A stretch of DNA of 64,000 bases, from positions 124,001 to 188,000 of the forward strand of contig CAVQUX010000006.1 in assembly GCA_963716925.1 (NCBI GenBank), given 5' to 3'. A program made the translations under genes and the position numbers. The notes below the pieces were generated by a model. It was not told the DNA's origin. It saw only the letters and a list, made by a program, of their open reading frames with translations, and ran no database searches. The stretch is from DAISKN01 sp963716925 (GTDB lineage Bacteria; Acidobacteriota; Vicinamibacteria; Marinacidobacterales; SMYC01). Of this stretch, positions 40,795 through 52,270 are shown piece after piece. How positions within the stretch are numbered: the stretch's first letter is position 1; each line of letters begins with the position of its first letter.

Positions 40795-42252
40795 TCACGC
40801 GAAGTAGAGACGCACCGCCTCTTCGCGAACCGGGCGGGTGAACGGAGTCACGCCGATGATGAGAATCGCGGACACCAGGAGTCCCGGCAGTACGGGATGC
40901 ACCTGGAGCGCCCAGGGCGCTTCCCGGAGGGCGAACACCGTGCAGAACGCGGTCACCAGGCCGCCCGCGATCGAGGCGCTCGCCGCCGCCTCCCGGCTGA
41001 CGCGCGGCGAAACGAGTCCGGCGAGCAGAGGGAAGAAGAAGCTCGCCCCCACGATGGCGAGGGCGTAGGCGACGAGCTCGAGGATGAGCGCGATGTCGGG
41101 AAGCGCGAGCACGAAGCTCACGGCGCCCACGACGACGACCGTCACCCGGGAGATCCTCAGGTAATAGGCGTCGGTCCGCAAAGCTCCTCGCGGCTCGTGG
41201 ACGCACCGTCTCAGGAAATCGTGGGCCACCGCGGATCCCGTCATGAGAAGAAGCGAGTCGGTCGTCGACATGATCGCGCAAGCCACCCCGGTGAGCGCGA
41301 GGGCCGTTCCCAGCGGGCCCAGGAGAGTCGACACCAGGGTCGGGAAGGCCTCGTCGGGCGACGAGAGCGAGTCCCAGACGAGCACCCGCGCCGCGGCGGC
41401 CAGGTAGAGTCCTCCATAGGCGAGAAAGGCCATGACGATCACCGCCGTCCAGGGGATGGCGCGCCGGGCAACGCTTTCGTCGCGAGCGGCGAAGACTTTC
41501 GTCAAGAGCGCGAGACGGGTGCTGTAGCCGATGTAGACCAGAAGGTACCAGGAGAAAAGATATCCCGTCGACCACTGAAGTCCCCTGGGCGAGGTCCAGC
41601 CCGGCGCGACCGCTTCGACACGGGTCATGAGCGACGTGAAGCCTCCGACCGCGTGGTATACCGCCGGCGCGAGAGCGAGGATCCCGGCCCACATCAACGA
41701 AAGCTGCAGGACGTTGGTCCAGACGACGGCACGCAGGCCTCCGAGAGCCACGTAGGCCACGAAGACGGCGGTGCCGACGAGCGCGCCCTCCCAGAACTCG
41801 AGCCCCAGGAGCCGCTCCATCACGAACCCCAGGGCGCGGATCTGAGCGACGAGGTAAACGATGCTGGTGACCGCAACCACGAGAGCGGTCCAGCCGCGCA
41901 ACAGGCGGCTGTCGAAACGGTCTCCCATGAAGTCCGGGAGCGTGAATCCCCTCGAACGGCGGAGTTTCGCGGCGAAGAAGAAAAAGATGGTGGCGAATCC
42001 CAGAGCATAGGACAGGCTGGTGGTCACGGCGACGCCGCCCACGTGCCCCGCGAATCCGACGTGGCTGAGGATGGCGCCGCCGTGCAGGAGCGATCCGACG
42101 TTCGCAACGACGAGGATCGGAACTCCGAAGCTCCTCCCCGCGACCCAGAAATCCTCCGGTTTCCCCTGTCTCCGGGAATAGATCCATCCGATGACGAGGA
42201 CGAGAAGAACGTAGGAGGCGAGGACGACGGGCCCGACGACTCCCGCTGTCAC
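40795..42252 (-). CDS. sodium:solute symporter (SSS family)
   Basis: 485 residues with about 13 transmembrane helices. N-terminal DFWVAGRSFG and central FSWYLLVYIGYSTRLALLTKVFAARDE, then CAIMSTTDSLLLMTGSAVAHD, are SSS hallmarks (the last is the sodium-site helix). ATG 42252 overlaps the VOC gene stop (ATGA), so both are in the operon led by the carbon-nitrogen hydrolase at 43675. Context suggests import of a carbamoyl-compound, hydantoin, pyrimidine or purine breakdown product. Confidence 0.9.
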   Translation of the reverse strand: MTAGVVGPVVLASYVLLVLVIGWIYSRRQGKPEDFWVAGRSFGVPILVVANVGSLLHGGAILSHVGFAGHVGGVAVTTSLSYALGFATIFFFFAAKLRRSRGFTLPDFMGDRFDSRLLRGWTALVVAVTSIVYLVAQIRALGFVMERLLGLEFWEGALVGTAVFVAYVALGGLRAVVWTNVLQLSLMWAGILALAPAVYHAVGGFTSLMTRVEAVAPGWTSPRGLQWSTGYLFSWYLLVYIGYSTRLALLTKVFAARDESVARRAIPWTAVIVMAFLAYGGLYLAAAARVLVWDSLSSPDEAFPTLVSTLLGPLGTALALTGVACAIMSTTDSLLLMTGSAVAHDFLRRCVHEPRGALRTDAYYLRISRVTVVVVGAVSFVLALPDIALILELVAYALAIVGASFFFPLLAGLVSPRVSREAAASASIAGGLVTAFCTVFALREAPWALQVHPVLPGLLVSAILIIGVTPFTRPVREEAVRLYFA

Positions 42253-42747
42253 ATCTGGACGTCCTTGGGGTCGACGTTCCAGACGGAGAGCTCGAGAGTG
42301 ATTCCGTTGGGGTCGGTGAGCGTGATGGTGTCCAGGATCTCGTGGGAGATGGTGGTGTAGCGGATCCCGCGCGCCTCGAGCCGCTCCCGCGCGGCCTCGT
42401 ACTGCTCGCGGGTCACGGTGAGCGCGGCGTGGTGGAACCCGCCGAGGCCGATGCGCGCCTTCTCCTCCATGTCGTTCACGCGGAGAAACGCGAGGAGCTC
42501 CCCGCGCCCCATGTCGAAGAAGACCTGGGTCGAGCGGGGGTCTTCGTCATGGGCCCGGACGCGCAGCATCTTGAGACGGATGACCTGCGTGTAGAACTCG
42601 ATGGTTTTCTCGAGATTCGGAGCTGATGAACGCGAGGTGGTTCACGCCCCCCGCCTCGCTCTCGAAGCCGGTGTAGGAAGGTTTCTTGATGAATCGCTCG
42701 ACGAGAGACTCCCTCTCCGCCTGAGCCTGGGTCTCGGTCAATCCCAT
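42249..42747 (-). CDS. VOC/glyoxalase-family protein, one frameshift
   Basis: About 165 residues when read through one frame change near 42617-42622 (an extra T on the coding strand fits). The first frame has GGVNHLAFISS, then LEKTIEFYTQVIRLKML continues in the next frame, followed by GGFHHAALTV and ITLTDPNGITLELSVW. These are the paired beta-alpha-beta-beta-beta units of the vicinal-oxygen-chelate fold with His/Glu metal positions. GGAGGTACGAC precedes ATG 42747. Function within the cluster unknown. The frameshift may be a sequencing insertion. Confidence 0.75.
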
Positions 42748-42802
42748 GTCGTACCTCCGAATGAATCGGGACGGTACTTGAAGGAGAGCGTCAGGTCAAG
42801 AT

Positions 42803-43675
42803 TCAGGGAAGCAGAGCCGTCATGTCCCCGTAGGTCTCGGGTCTTCGGTCCCGGTAGAACTGCCAGACCCGGCGGACCTCCTCGATGACATCGAGGTCCA
42901 TTTCGGCGGTGACGAGCTCGTCCTGGTCCTCGCTCCCCTCGGCGAGGAACCTGCCCCGGGGATCGACGAAGTAGCTGTGGCCGTAGAATTTTCCGATGCT
43001 CCAGGGGGTTTCCTCCCCGACGCGGTTGATGCACCCCATGAAGTACCCGTTGGCGACGGCGTGCGCCGGCTGTTCGAGCTTCCAGAGATACTGCGAGAGT
43101 CCGGCGACGGTGGCCGAAGGATTGAAGACGATCTCCGCTCCCTTCAGCCCGAGAAGCCGCGCGCCTTCGGGAAAGTGTCGGTCGTAGCAGATGTAGACGC
43201 CGACCTTGGCGTAGGCGGTCTGGAACACCGGGTAGCCGAGGTTCCCCGGCTTGAAGAAGTACTTCTCCCAGAACCCCGAAGTATGGGGCAGGTGGTTCTT
43301 CCGGTACTTGCCGAGATACTTCCCGTCGGCGTCGAGGACGGCCGCGGTGTTGTAGTAGACGCCCGCCTGCTCCCTCTCGTAGACGGGAATCACCATCACC
43401 ATCTGATACTTCCGCGCGTAGGGAACGAGGGCTTCTACCGTGGGGCCGGGGACCGGCTCCGCGGCGTCGTACCACCGCGCGTCCTGGGAGGGACAGAAGT
43501 AGGGCCCGTTGAAAATCTCCTGGAGGCAGAGGAGCTGCACCTTCTCCCGGCCCGCGCGATCGATGAACGGAAGGTGTCTTTCGAAGGCCGCCGCCTGGAT
43601 TTCCGCGACCGGCCGGCTCTCGTCGTTCAACGGGTTCCGGCACTGGATGAGACCGCCCTTGACGATTCTGCTCAT
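42803..43675 (-). CDS. carbon-nitrogen hydrolase, beta-ureidopropionase / N-carbamoylase-like
   Basis: 290 residues of the nitrilase superfamily. The triad is visible: Glu in CLQEIFNGPYF, Lys in YRKNHLPH, Cys in YICYDRHFPEG. The FNGPYFCPSQD and HFPEGARLLGLKGAEIVF segments resemble beta-ureidopropionases, which hydrolyse N-carbamoyl-beta-amino acids in reductive pyrimidine breakdown. Start chosen at MSRIVKGGLIQ as in relatives; a longer ATG at 43693 exists and neither has a good ribosome-binding site. First gene of a minus-strand operon with the VOC and SSS genes, divergent from the M20 carbamoylase. Confidence 0.88.
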   Translation of the reverse strand: MSRIVKGGLIQCRNPLNDESRPVAEIQAAAFERHLPFIDRAGREKVQLLCLQEIFNGPYFCPSQDARWYDAAEPVPGPTVEALVPYARKYQMVMVIPVYEREQAGVYYNTAAVLDADGKYLGKYRKNHLPHTSGFWEKYFFKPGNLGYPVFQTAYAKVGVYICYDRHFPEGARLLGLKGAEIVFNPSATVAGLSQYLWKLEQPAHAVANGYFMGCINRVGEETPWSIGKFYGHSYFVDPRGRFLAEGSEDQDELVTAEMDLDVIEEVRRVWQFYRDRRPETYGDMTALLP

Positions 43676-43759
43676 GGAAAAAAAGGCTATCATAAGCCGA
43701 CACGAGGGCGCTCGGAGAACGTGGAACAGGGCCCCGACGGCACTGAGAGAAGAATTGCC

Positions 43760-45016
43760 ATGACGAAAAGGAACCTGCGCGTCGACGGCAAGAGGCTACT
43801 GAAGCGCCTGGACGAGCTCGCGAAGCGGGGCGCGCGGGAGGACGGCGGCTGCAACCGGCTCGCCTTCACCGACGCCGACAAGGAGGGCCGCGATCTGGTC
43901 ACCCGCTGGATGCGCGATCTCGATCTTTCTGTCTCGATCGACGCCATCGGAAACGGGGTGGCCCTGCGTCCGGGGCTCATTGACGGGCCGCCGGTCATGA
44001 TCGGCTCCCACATCGATACCGTCCGGACCGGAGGCCGCTACGACGGCAACTACGGCGTTCTCTCCGGCCTCGAGATCGTCGAGACTCTGAAGGACGCGGG
44101 CATCACCACGAAGCGGCCTCTCGCCGTGGCCTTCTTCTCCAACGAGGAAGGAAGCCGGGTCGCTCCCGACATGATGGGGAGTCTCGTCTACGTCGGCGGG
44201 TTCGCTCTCGCCGAAGCCCACGACGCCATCACCATCGACGGCAAGCGCGTCGGCGACGAGCTCGATCGGATCGGCTATCGCGGCGTTGCGCCCACTCCCG
44301 GCCCGGTTCCCTACGCCTACGTCGAGCTCCATATCGAGCAGGGGCCGGTCCTCGAGTCCGAGGCGTTCCGCATCGGCGCCGTCACCGGCGTCCAGGGAAT
44401 CTCCTGGACGGAAGTCACGGTTCGCGGCCAGTCGAACCACGCGGGCACGACGCCGATGTCCTATCGGCACGACGCCGGCTACGTCGCCGGAGAAGCAGCC
44501 GCCTTCGTCCGGAGCGTGACGAGGGAGATGGGCGGCGCTCAGGTCGGAACGGTCGGCGCCATCACCCTCGAGCCCAATCTCGTGAACGTCGTCGCCCAGA
44601 AAGCGGTATTCACCGTCGACCTCCGGAACACGGACGAAAAGCTCCTCCAATCCGCCGAGGCCCGGCTCGACGAGTTCCTCGGAGAGATCGCCGATGCCGA
44701 GGGCGTCCAGATCTCGACGCGGCGGCTCGCCCGTTTCGAGCCCGTGGACTTCGATCCCCGGGTGATCTCTCTCGTCGAGGAAACCGCCCTGTCCCTGGGA
44801 GCGAACGTTCGGAGGCTTCCCGCGGGAGCCGGGCACGATGCCCAGATGCTCGCGCGCGTCTGCCCGTCCGGAATGATCTTCACCCCGAGCGTGAAAGGCC
44901 TGAGCCACAATCCCCGCGAGCATACCGACCCCGCCGATCTCGAGCTCGGAGCGAACGTGCTCCTCCAGACGGTGCTCACCCTGACCGAGACCGACCCGTT
45001 TCCGGCGGCTTCATGA
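43760..45016 (+). CDS. M20-family N-carbamoyl-L-amino acid hydrolase / allantoate-amidohydrolase-like
   Basis: 418 residues. Metal ligands are in IGSHIDTV (His and Asp), SNEEGSR, ELHIEQGP and SHNPREHT; the lid domain has RGQSNHAGTTPM. ELHIEQGP and NHAGTTPM are characteristic of the hydantoin-utilisation carbamoylase and allantoate amidohydrolase branch rather than of carboxypeptidases. It overlaps the D-carbamoylase-like gene by 4 nt, so both stereochemical or substrate forms may be handled together (inference). Confidence 0.9.
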   Translation: MTKRNLRVDGKRLLKRLDELAKRGAREDGGCNRLAFTDADKEGRDLVTRWMRDLDLSVSIDAIGNGVALRPGLIDGPPVMIGSHIDTVRTGGRYDGNYGVLSGLEIVETLKDAGITTKRPLAVAFFSNEEGSRVAPDMMGSLVYVGGFALAEAHDAITIDGKRVGDELDRIGYRGVAPTPGPVPYAYVELHIEQGPVLESEAFRIGAVTGVQGISWTEVTVRGQSNHAGTTPMSYRHDAGYVAGEAAAFVRSVTREMGGAQVGTVGAITLEPNLVNVVAQKAVFTVDLRNTDEKLLQSAEARLDEFLGEIADAEGVQISTRRLARFEPVDFDPRVISLVEETALSLGANVRRLPAGAGHDAQMLARVCPSGMIFTPSVKGLSHNPREHTDPADLELGANVLLQTVLTLTETDPFPAAS

Positions 45017-45965
45017 CCCGGGTCGTGACCGTCGGCGCCGCCCAGCTCGGTCCGGTGGGACGGAGCGAGCCGCGGAGGCACGTCGTCGAGAGGATGCTCG
45101 CGCTCCTCCACCGCGCGAAGGAGCGAAGCTGCGATCTCGTCGTCTTTCCCGAGCTCGCGCTCACGACGTTCTTCCCCCGCTGGTACATGGAGGATCGAGC
45201 CGAGGTCGACTCGTTCTTCGAGCGCGAGATGCCCGGGCCGGAGACGTTGCCCCTCTTCGAAGAGGCGAAGACGCTCGGCGTCGGTTTCTCTCTCGGCTAT
45301 GCCGAGCTCACCCCGGACGGCCATCGTTACAACACCCAGATTCTCGTCGAGCGCGACGGCCGCGTCGTCGGGAGGTATCGCAAGGTCCACCTTCCGGGCC
45401 ACGAAGAGCACGAGCCCTGGCGGAAGTTCCAGCACCTCGAGCGGCGCTACTTCGAGCCGGGGCCCGACGGCTTTCCCGTCTGGCGTGCGTTCGGCGGGAT
45501 CGTGGGGATGGCGATCTGCAACGATCGCCGCTGGCCCGAGACCTATCGCGTAATGGGGCTCCAGGGAGTCGAGATGATCCTCCTGGGCTACAACACGCCG
45601 ATCCACTACGCCCCCGACCCGAGCCAGGACGTGCTCGCCGCTTTTCACAACCACCTGGTGATGCAGGCCGGCGCCTACCAGAACGGAACCTGGGTGGTGG
45701 GCGTGGCGAAGGGCGGGAACGAAGAGGGGGTCGACTCCCTCGCCCAGAGCGCCATCATCGCTCCCTCCGGCGTCATCGCCGCCCAATGCCACACGAACGG
45801 CGACGAGCTCGCGGCGGCGGAGTGCGACCTCGAGCTCTGCAGGAACTACAAGGAGACTCTCTTCAACTTCGACCGCTATCGCCGGCCCGACCAGTACAAG
45901 CTCATCACCGAGCGGCGGGGAGCCGTTCCCCCTCCCCCGATCGGGCCGAGTGAGGAAGAGCCGAC

Positions 45966-45969
<4 letters not shown>
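45013..45969 (+). CDS. N-carbamoyl-D-amino acid hydrolase (nitrilase superfamily)
   Basis: 318 residues. Strong resemblance to bacterial D-carbamoylases over the whole length: VVFPELALTTFFPRW, EMPGPETLPLFEEA, YRKVHLPGHEEHEPW, FQHLERRYFEPG and MAICNDRRWPETYRVMGLQG. Catalytic Glu, Lys and Cys lie in the first, third and last of these. It releases CO2 and ammonia from N-carbamoyl-D-amino acids made by hydantoinases; no hydantoinase gene lies in the window. It overlaps the genes on both sides by 4 nt. Confidence 0.92.
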
Positions 45970-48518
<2,549 letters not shown>

Positions 48519-48528
48519 ATCGGCCCGC

Positions 48529-49449
48529 TTATCCGGCGTACAGGCCGTAGGCGACGAGCAGAATCAGGCCGACCACGAGAGCGATGCCGGCGGGTCCGAG
48601 CCTCGAGACGCTGGTTTCGCCGTCGTTGCGGGCGACGAGGAAGAGGTCGCGCGCGGGCCGCGGCATTGGTTTCTTCGATGGAGGCAGGGTCTTATCGCGG
48701 TCACCGACGTCCTTCTGCCTCGCGGACTCCAGCAGGAGCGCGATCCCGTCAGCGCGCATCGTGCGGCGGGGGCCGGGCGACCCAGGCTCGAATCGGAACC
48801 ACCCCTGCTGCGCGAAACACATCCGGCGAAAGGCGGCGAGACCTTCGAGATCTCCGAGCTGGGCGTGCACCACCCGGCCCGCCTCGAGACTGATCATTCC
48901 TTCGCGTGTCCCTTCGTGGAGGCTGATGCGACCGGTCTTCGCGGTCACGAAAAGGAACTGAAGTACCTCGGGGAAGGTATCGCTCTCGAGGTCCCCCTCG
49001 AGGGGTGCCGCCGTCTTCCGTTCATAACGGATGCGCGGCGCCCGGGTGGTGAGCATCCGCATCGTTCGCAGTATCTCGTCCGCCGGTGCCTCGTCCGAAA
49101 GAAGCGCTTCCGTCGGGTAAGCATGGCGGGCGCCGTCGGTTCCGAAGCGGGCGGTCCTCACCAACTGGAAAATCGGGATGTCGCGGGTCGCCGCATCCTC
49201 CTTAATAGAACGGGCGATCTCGGAAGGTCCCGGGGGGCCGGTCTCCGGCGCGAGAAGGATCAGATCGGGCGCGCTCTTTCGAGCGTAGGACTGGAGCATC
49301 GGACCCGAGCTCGCGGAAACCACGCGAAAGCCGCCGTCCGCGGCGATCTGGCGGATTCGGAGAGACGGAGAGCCGGGCGCCTCGACCAATACGACCGTAC
49401 GCCGGCGAGGGTTCCCGAGCTCATCACGGTCCTGAACGAGGCGCGCCAT
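48529..49449 (-). CDS. receiver-like + DUF4388 (PATAN) protein with C-terminal membrane helix
   Basis: 306 residues. Residues of about 18-130 resemble a response-regulator receiver (TVVLVEAPGSPSLRI, DLILLAPETGP) but lack a clear acidic pocket and switch pattern, so it may not be phosphorylated. Residues of about 145-240 (LEGDLESDTFPEVLQFLFV, TGRISL, GRVVHAQLGDLEGLAAF) match DUF4388. The C-terminal 20 residues form one hydrophobic anchor. It is on the opposite strand inside the purine cluster and its role there is unclear. Confidence 0.75.
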   Translation of the reverse strand: MARLVQDRDELGNPRRRTVVLVEAPGSPSLRIRQIAADGGFRVVSASSGPMLQSYARKSAPDLILLAPETGPPGPSEIARSIKEDAATRDIPIFQLVRTARFGTDGARHAYPTEALLSDEAPADEILRTMRMLTTRAPRIRYERKTAAPLEGDLESDTFPEVLQFLFVTAKTGRISLHEGTREGMISLEAGRVVHAQLGDLEGLAAFRRMCFAQQGWFRFEPGSPGPRRTMRADGIALLLESARQKDVGDRDKTLPPSKKPMPRPARDLFLVARNDGETSVSRLGPAGIALVVGLILLVAYGLYAG

Positions 49450-49671
49450 TCAAATCTCGCAGAAAAACGTGGACCCGTTGCTGGTGCAAACGCCGGGCCA
49501 TACGCGAGCGTCCGGTAAACGACTGGACCGATGCAGTTTGCGGCATCCAGGGGACGGGTCTCGAGCTCCGCTGTCAGGAGGGTCGACACCCGAAGGCTCG
49601 CCGCCTGTAGGCAAGTGCCATGGAAGAAAGGGGTTGGGAAGATTCTTGGAAATTGTAAGGCGAGCCGACGT

Positions 49672-49677
49672 TATGAT
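49672..49677 (+). promoter_or_regulatory. -10 element of a predicted leaderless transcript (ssnA-like gene)
   Basis: TATGAT lies 6 nt before the ATG at 49684, the same spacing as in the antitoxin gene. A -35 is weak (TTGGAA at 49646-49651, 20-bp spacer). The gap 49450-49671 shows no gene. Confidence 0.4.
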
Positions 49678-49683
49678 GGTCGC

Positions 49684-50709
49684 ATGCCGGCGACGACTCC
49701 CGGTCTTGTCTGCGCGCATCATCATTTGTATTCATCGCTGGCGCGGGGAATGCCGGCGCCTCCCCGCGTTCCCCGGTCGTTCCGGGAGATTCTCGAGCTC
49801 GTCTGGTGGCGGATCGACCAGGCGCTCGATCTCGAGATGATCCGCTGGTCCGCGAAGCTCGGCGCCCTCGAAGCGCTCGAGCGCGGAACGACCGCGATCA
49901 TCGACCATCACGCATCCCCGAAGGCGATCGAGGGATCGCTCGCGGTCATCACTGAATCCTGCCGTGAGGTCGGCGTACGGGTCGCGGCCTGCTACGAGGT
50001 GACCGACCGCCACGGGCTCCAGGGTGCTTCGGAGGGGCTCCGCGAGAACGAGCGGCACCTGAAGGCCGCGAGCCAGGGGCCGAGATACGTCGGGGCGCAC
50101 GCCTGCTTCACGCTCTCCGAGAAGACCCTCGACGCCGTCTGCTCGCTCGCCTCGGAGCTCGACGCCGGAGTCCACATCCACGTCGCGGAGGGACCGGAGG
50201 ACGTCGAAGCGGGAAAGAGACTCGAAGCCCGGTCGCGGGAGAGCTGGCTCCTCGCCCACGCGGTCCACCTCGATCGGGAGCTCTCCGGCACCATCGCCCA
50301 CAATCCGCTCTCGAACATGAACAACTCCGTGGGCTACGCCTCGCCGGCCAGGAAGACTAACCGCGTCGTGCTCGGCTCCGATGGAATCGGCGGCGACATG
50401 ATCGAGGCGTTCCGCATGGCCTACATGCGGCAGCGCGAAGAGGACGTCACCGCCTCTCCCGAGGTCGCGTGGAGCTGGCTCGAAGCGGGCTGGGAGCTAT
50501 TCCCCGAAGCGCGACAGGACCGGGTGACCTGGTCGTACGAACCGATGGACCCCTGGCACCTCGCGTTCACGCCCGGCGTACGGCCGCTCGAGGTCGTCGT
50601 TTCCGGAGAAGCGATCCTGCGCGGCGGCATCCCCACGCGGGTGGACCCCGTCGAGGTCCGCCGTCGCGCGAACGAGCAGAAAAAGAGGCTGTTCTCGAGA
50701 CTCGAATGA
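49684..50709 (+). CDS. ssnA: SsnA-like aminohydrolase lacking the N-terminal beta-sandwich strand set
   Basis: 341 residues. It is clearly like E. coli SsnA: GLVCAHHHLYSSLARGM (metal HxH), AIIDHHASP, GVHIHVAEG, IAHNPLSNMNNSVGYASP and LGSDGIGGDM. SsnA is an aminohydrolase-type protein needed for anaerobic urate breakdown clusters. The family normally has about 55 more residues before the metal motif and a 'G.LEAGYKADL' segment near the C-terminus; both halves of that composite beta-sandwich are missing or degenerate here. No upstream frame supplies them. The -10-like TATGAT 6 nt upstream supports this short start. Confidence 0.85.
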   Translation: MPATTPGLVCAHHHLYSSLARGMPAPPRVPRSFREILELVWWRIDQALDLEMIRWSAKLGALEALERGTTAIIDHHASPKAIEGSLAVITESCREVGVRVAACYEVTDRHGLQGASEGLRENERHLKAASQGPRYVGAHACFTLSEKTLDAVCSLASELDAGVHIHVAEGPEDVEAGKRLEARSRESWLLAHAVHLDRELSGTIAHNPLSNMNNSVGYASPARKTNRVVLGSDGIGGDMIEAFRMAYMRQREEDVTASPEVAWSWLEAGWELFPEARQDRVTWSYEPMDPWHLAFTPGVRPLEVVVSGEAILRGGIPTRVDPVEVRRRANEQKKRLFSRLE

Positions 50710-51824
50710 CGAGGTTCCTCCGCAACCGAGCGACCGGGCCCTTGCCAGCGCTTTTGCCCGATACCCTGGACCCGCTTTCTTTTCACCGGAAGCTCCCGGG
50801 CTACGCCCCCACTCCCCTGCTCTCGACGCCTTCGGTCGCGTCCCGGCTCGGCCTGTCGCGGGTGCTGGTGAAGAACGAGTCGAGCCGATTCGGGCTTCCT
50901 TCGTTCAAGCTCCTGGGAGCGTCCTTTGCGACCTACCGCGCCCTGGCGAGCCGAAACGGCCTGGGTCTCGACGATTGGGCCACGATCGAGGATCTCGCGA
51001 AGGCCCTCTCGTTCCTGAAGCCGTTCGCGCTCGCGGCGGCGACGGATGGGAACCACGGTCGGGCCGTCGCCCACATGGCGCGGCTCCTCGGATTCGAAGC
51101 GCGGATCTTCGTCCCCCGGGGCACCGCCGCGGCGCGAATCCGGGCGATAGAAAGCGAAGGCGCGAGCGTCACCGTCGTCGACGGCGACTACGACGCCACC
51201 ATCGCGCGCTCGGCGGAGGAGATGAGCGAACGATGCCTCGTCGTCGACGATACCTCCTGGCCGGGCTACGCGGAGATCCCGCGGTGGGTCATCCAGGGCT
51301 ACGGCACGATCTTTCGGGAGATCGAAGAGCAGACCGATTCTCCTCCAGGCGCCCTGTTCGTACCGATCGGAGTCGGCGCCCTCGGCGCCGCGGCCGTGGA
51401 TTTCTGCAAGCGCCGCGGCCGAACGTTCGTGGCAGGGGTCGAGCCCGTGAGCGCGGCCTGCGTGCTCGCGTCGATCGAGGCTGGAGCGCTGGTGACCGTT
51501 CCCGGTCCCCAGGACTCGATCATGGCGGGCCTCAACTGCGGGACGCCTTCCGCGATCGCCTTTCCCACTCTTCTCGCGGGGCTCGACCTGTCGATCGCGA
51601 TCGAAGACTCCTATGCCGAGGAAGCGATGCGGACTCTCGCCGCTTGCGGCATCGTCTCGGGCGAGACGGGGGCCGCGGCCCTCGCGGGGCTCGTGGCCCT
51701 CCTCACGATTCCGGAGGCGGCGCGGATTCGAAACGAGATCGGCCTCGGTCGGGACGCCACCGTTCTCCTGCTGGTCACCGAAGGCGCGACCGACCCCGAG
51801 AGCTACCGGAGAATCGTTGGATGA
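50706..51824 (+). CDS. dpaL: diaminopropionate ammonia-lyase (YgeX/DpaL)
   Basis: 372 residues, a PLP enzyme of fold type II. PLP Lys lies in SSRFGLPSFKLLGASFA (about 65), with TDGNHGRAVAHMARLLG, IPIGVGALGAAAV-like and GLNCGTPSAIAFP segments typical of YgeX. It splits 2,3-diaminopropionate to pyruvate and ammonia. In recently described urate-degrading clusters YgeX acts on an intermediate from the opened purine ring. It overlaps the ssnA-like gene by 4 nt, and a 149-residue protein follows with a 4-nt overlap. Confidence 0.92.
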   Translation: MTRFLRNRATGPLPALLPDTLDPLSFHRKLPGYAPTPLLSTPSVASRLGLSRVLVKNESSRFGLPSFKLLGASFATYRALASRNGLGLDDWATIEDLAKALSFLKPFALAAATDGNHGRAVAHMARLLGFEARIFVPRGTAAARIRAIESEGASVTVVDGDYDATIARSAEEMSERCLVVDDTSWPGYAEIPRWVIQGYGTIFREIEEQTDSPPGALFVPIGVGALGAAAVDFCKRRGRTFVAGVEPVSAACVLASIEAGALVTVPGPQDSIMAGLNCGTPSAIAFPTLLAGLDLSIAIEDSYAEEAMRTLAACGIVSGETGAAALAGLVALLTIPEAARIRNEIGLGRDATVLLLVTEGATDPESYRRIVG

Positions 51825-52270
51825 AATTGCGCCTGGGGTTGCTCGCGATCGGAGTCCTCGCCGCCGGGTGGTCTCTCTGGCACTACCGGGAGTTCCGCGC
51901 GTGCGGTGAGCGCTCGTGCGCTGCCCCGGAGGGAGAGCCGCCGCTTCGGCTCGCGTCGGGCCGCGAGATCTCCCTGCTCAGCACCCACCTCGGCGAGGGG
52001 CGCGCGCTGGTCATCAATTACTTGACCGGCCTCGACCGCGAGGACATGCCTGCGCTCTGCCGCGAGGCGAAGGAAGTGTGGAGCCAGGTCCGGACGAAAC
52101 TGGACACCCGGCGCATGGAGCGGGCGGTCTTGAGCCCGACGAGCCCCGAGAGCGAGTTTCTCGGGATGAAGTACCTGGTGGTTCCGCTCTACACCTGCTG
52201 CGTCTCGACCCATTTGAGAGTCGAAAAAGACCGGTCGGGAGACTGGGTCTTCCCTCAATGTCCGGGTTGA
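51821..52270 (+). CDS. membrane-anchored or secreted protein of unknown function
   Basis: 149 residues. An N-terminal helix (LGLLAIGVLAAGWSLW) precedes a soluble domain with six or so Cys (ACGERSC, ALCREA, YTCCVSTH, PQCPG), suggesting disulfides or metal binding outside the cytoplasm. No family recognised. It is coupled to dpaL by ATGA overlap. Its 3' end overlaps the convergent DUF4058 gene by 16 nt. Confidence 0.6.
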   Translation: MKLRLGLLAIGVLAAGWSLWHYREFRACGERSCAAPEGEPPLRLASGREISLLSTHLGEGRALVINYLTGLDREDMPALCREAKEVWSQVRTKLDTRRMERAVLSPTSPESEFLGMKYLVVPLYTCCVSTHLRVEKDRSGDWVFPQCPG

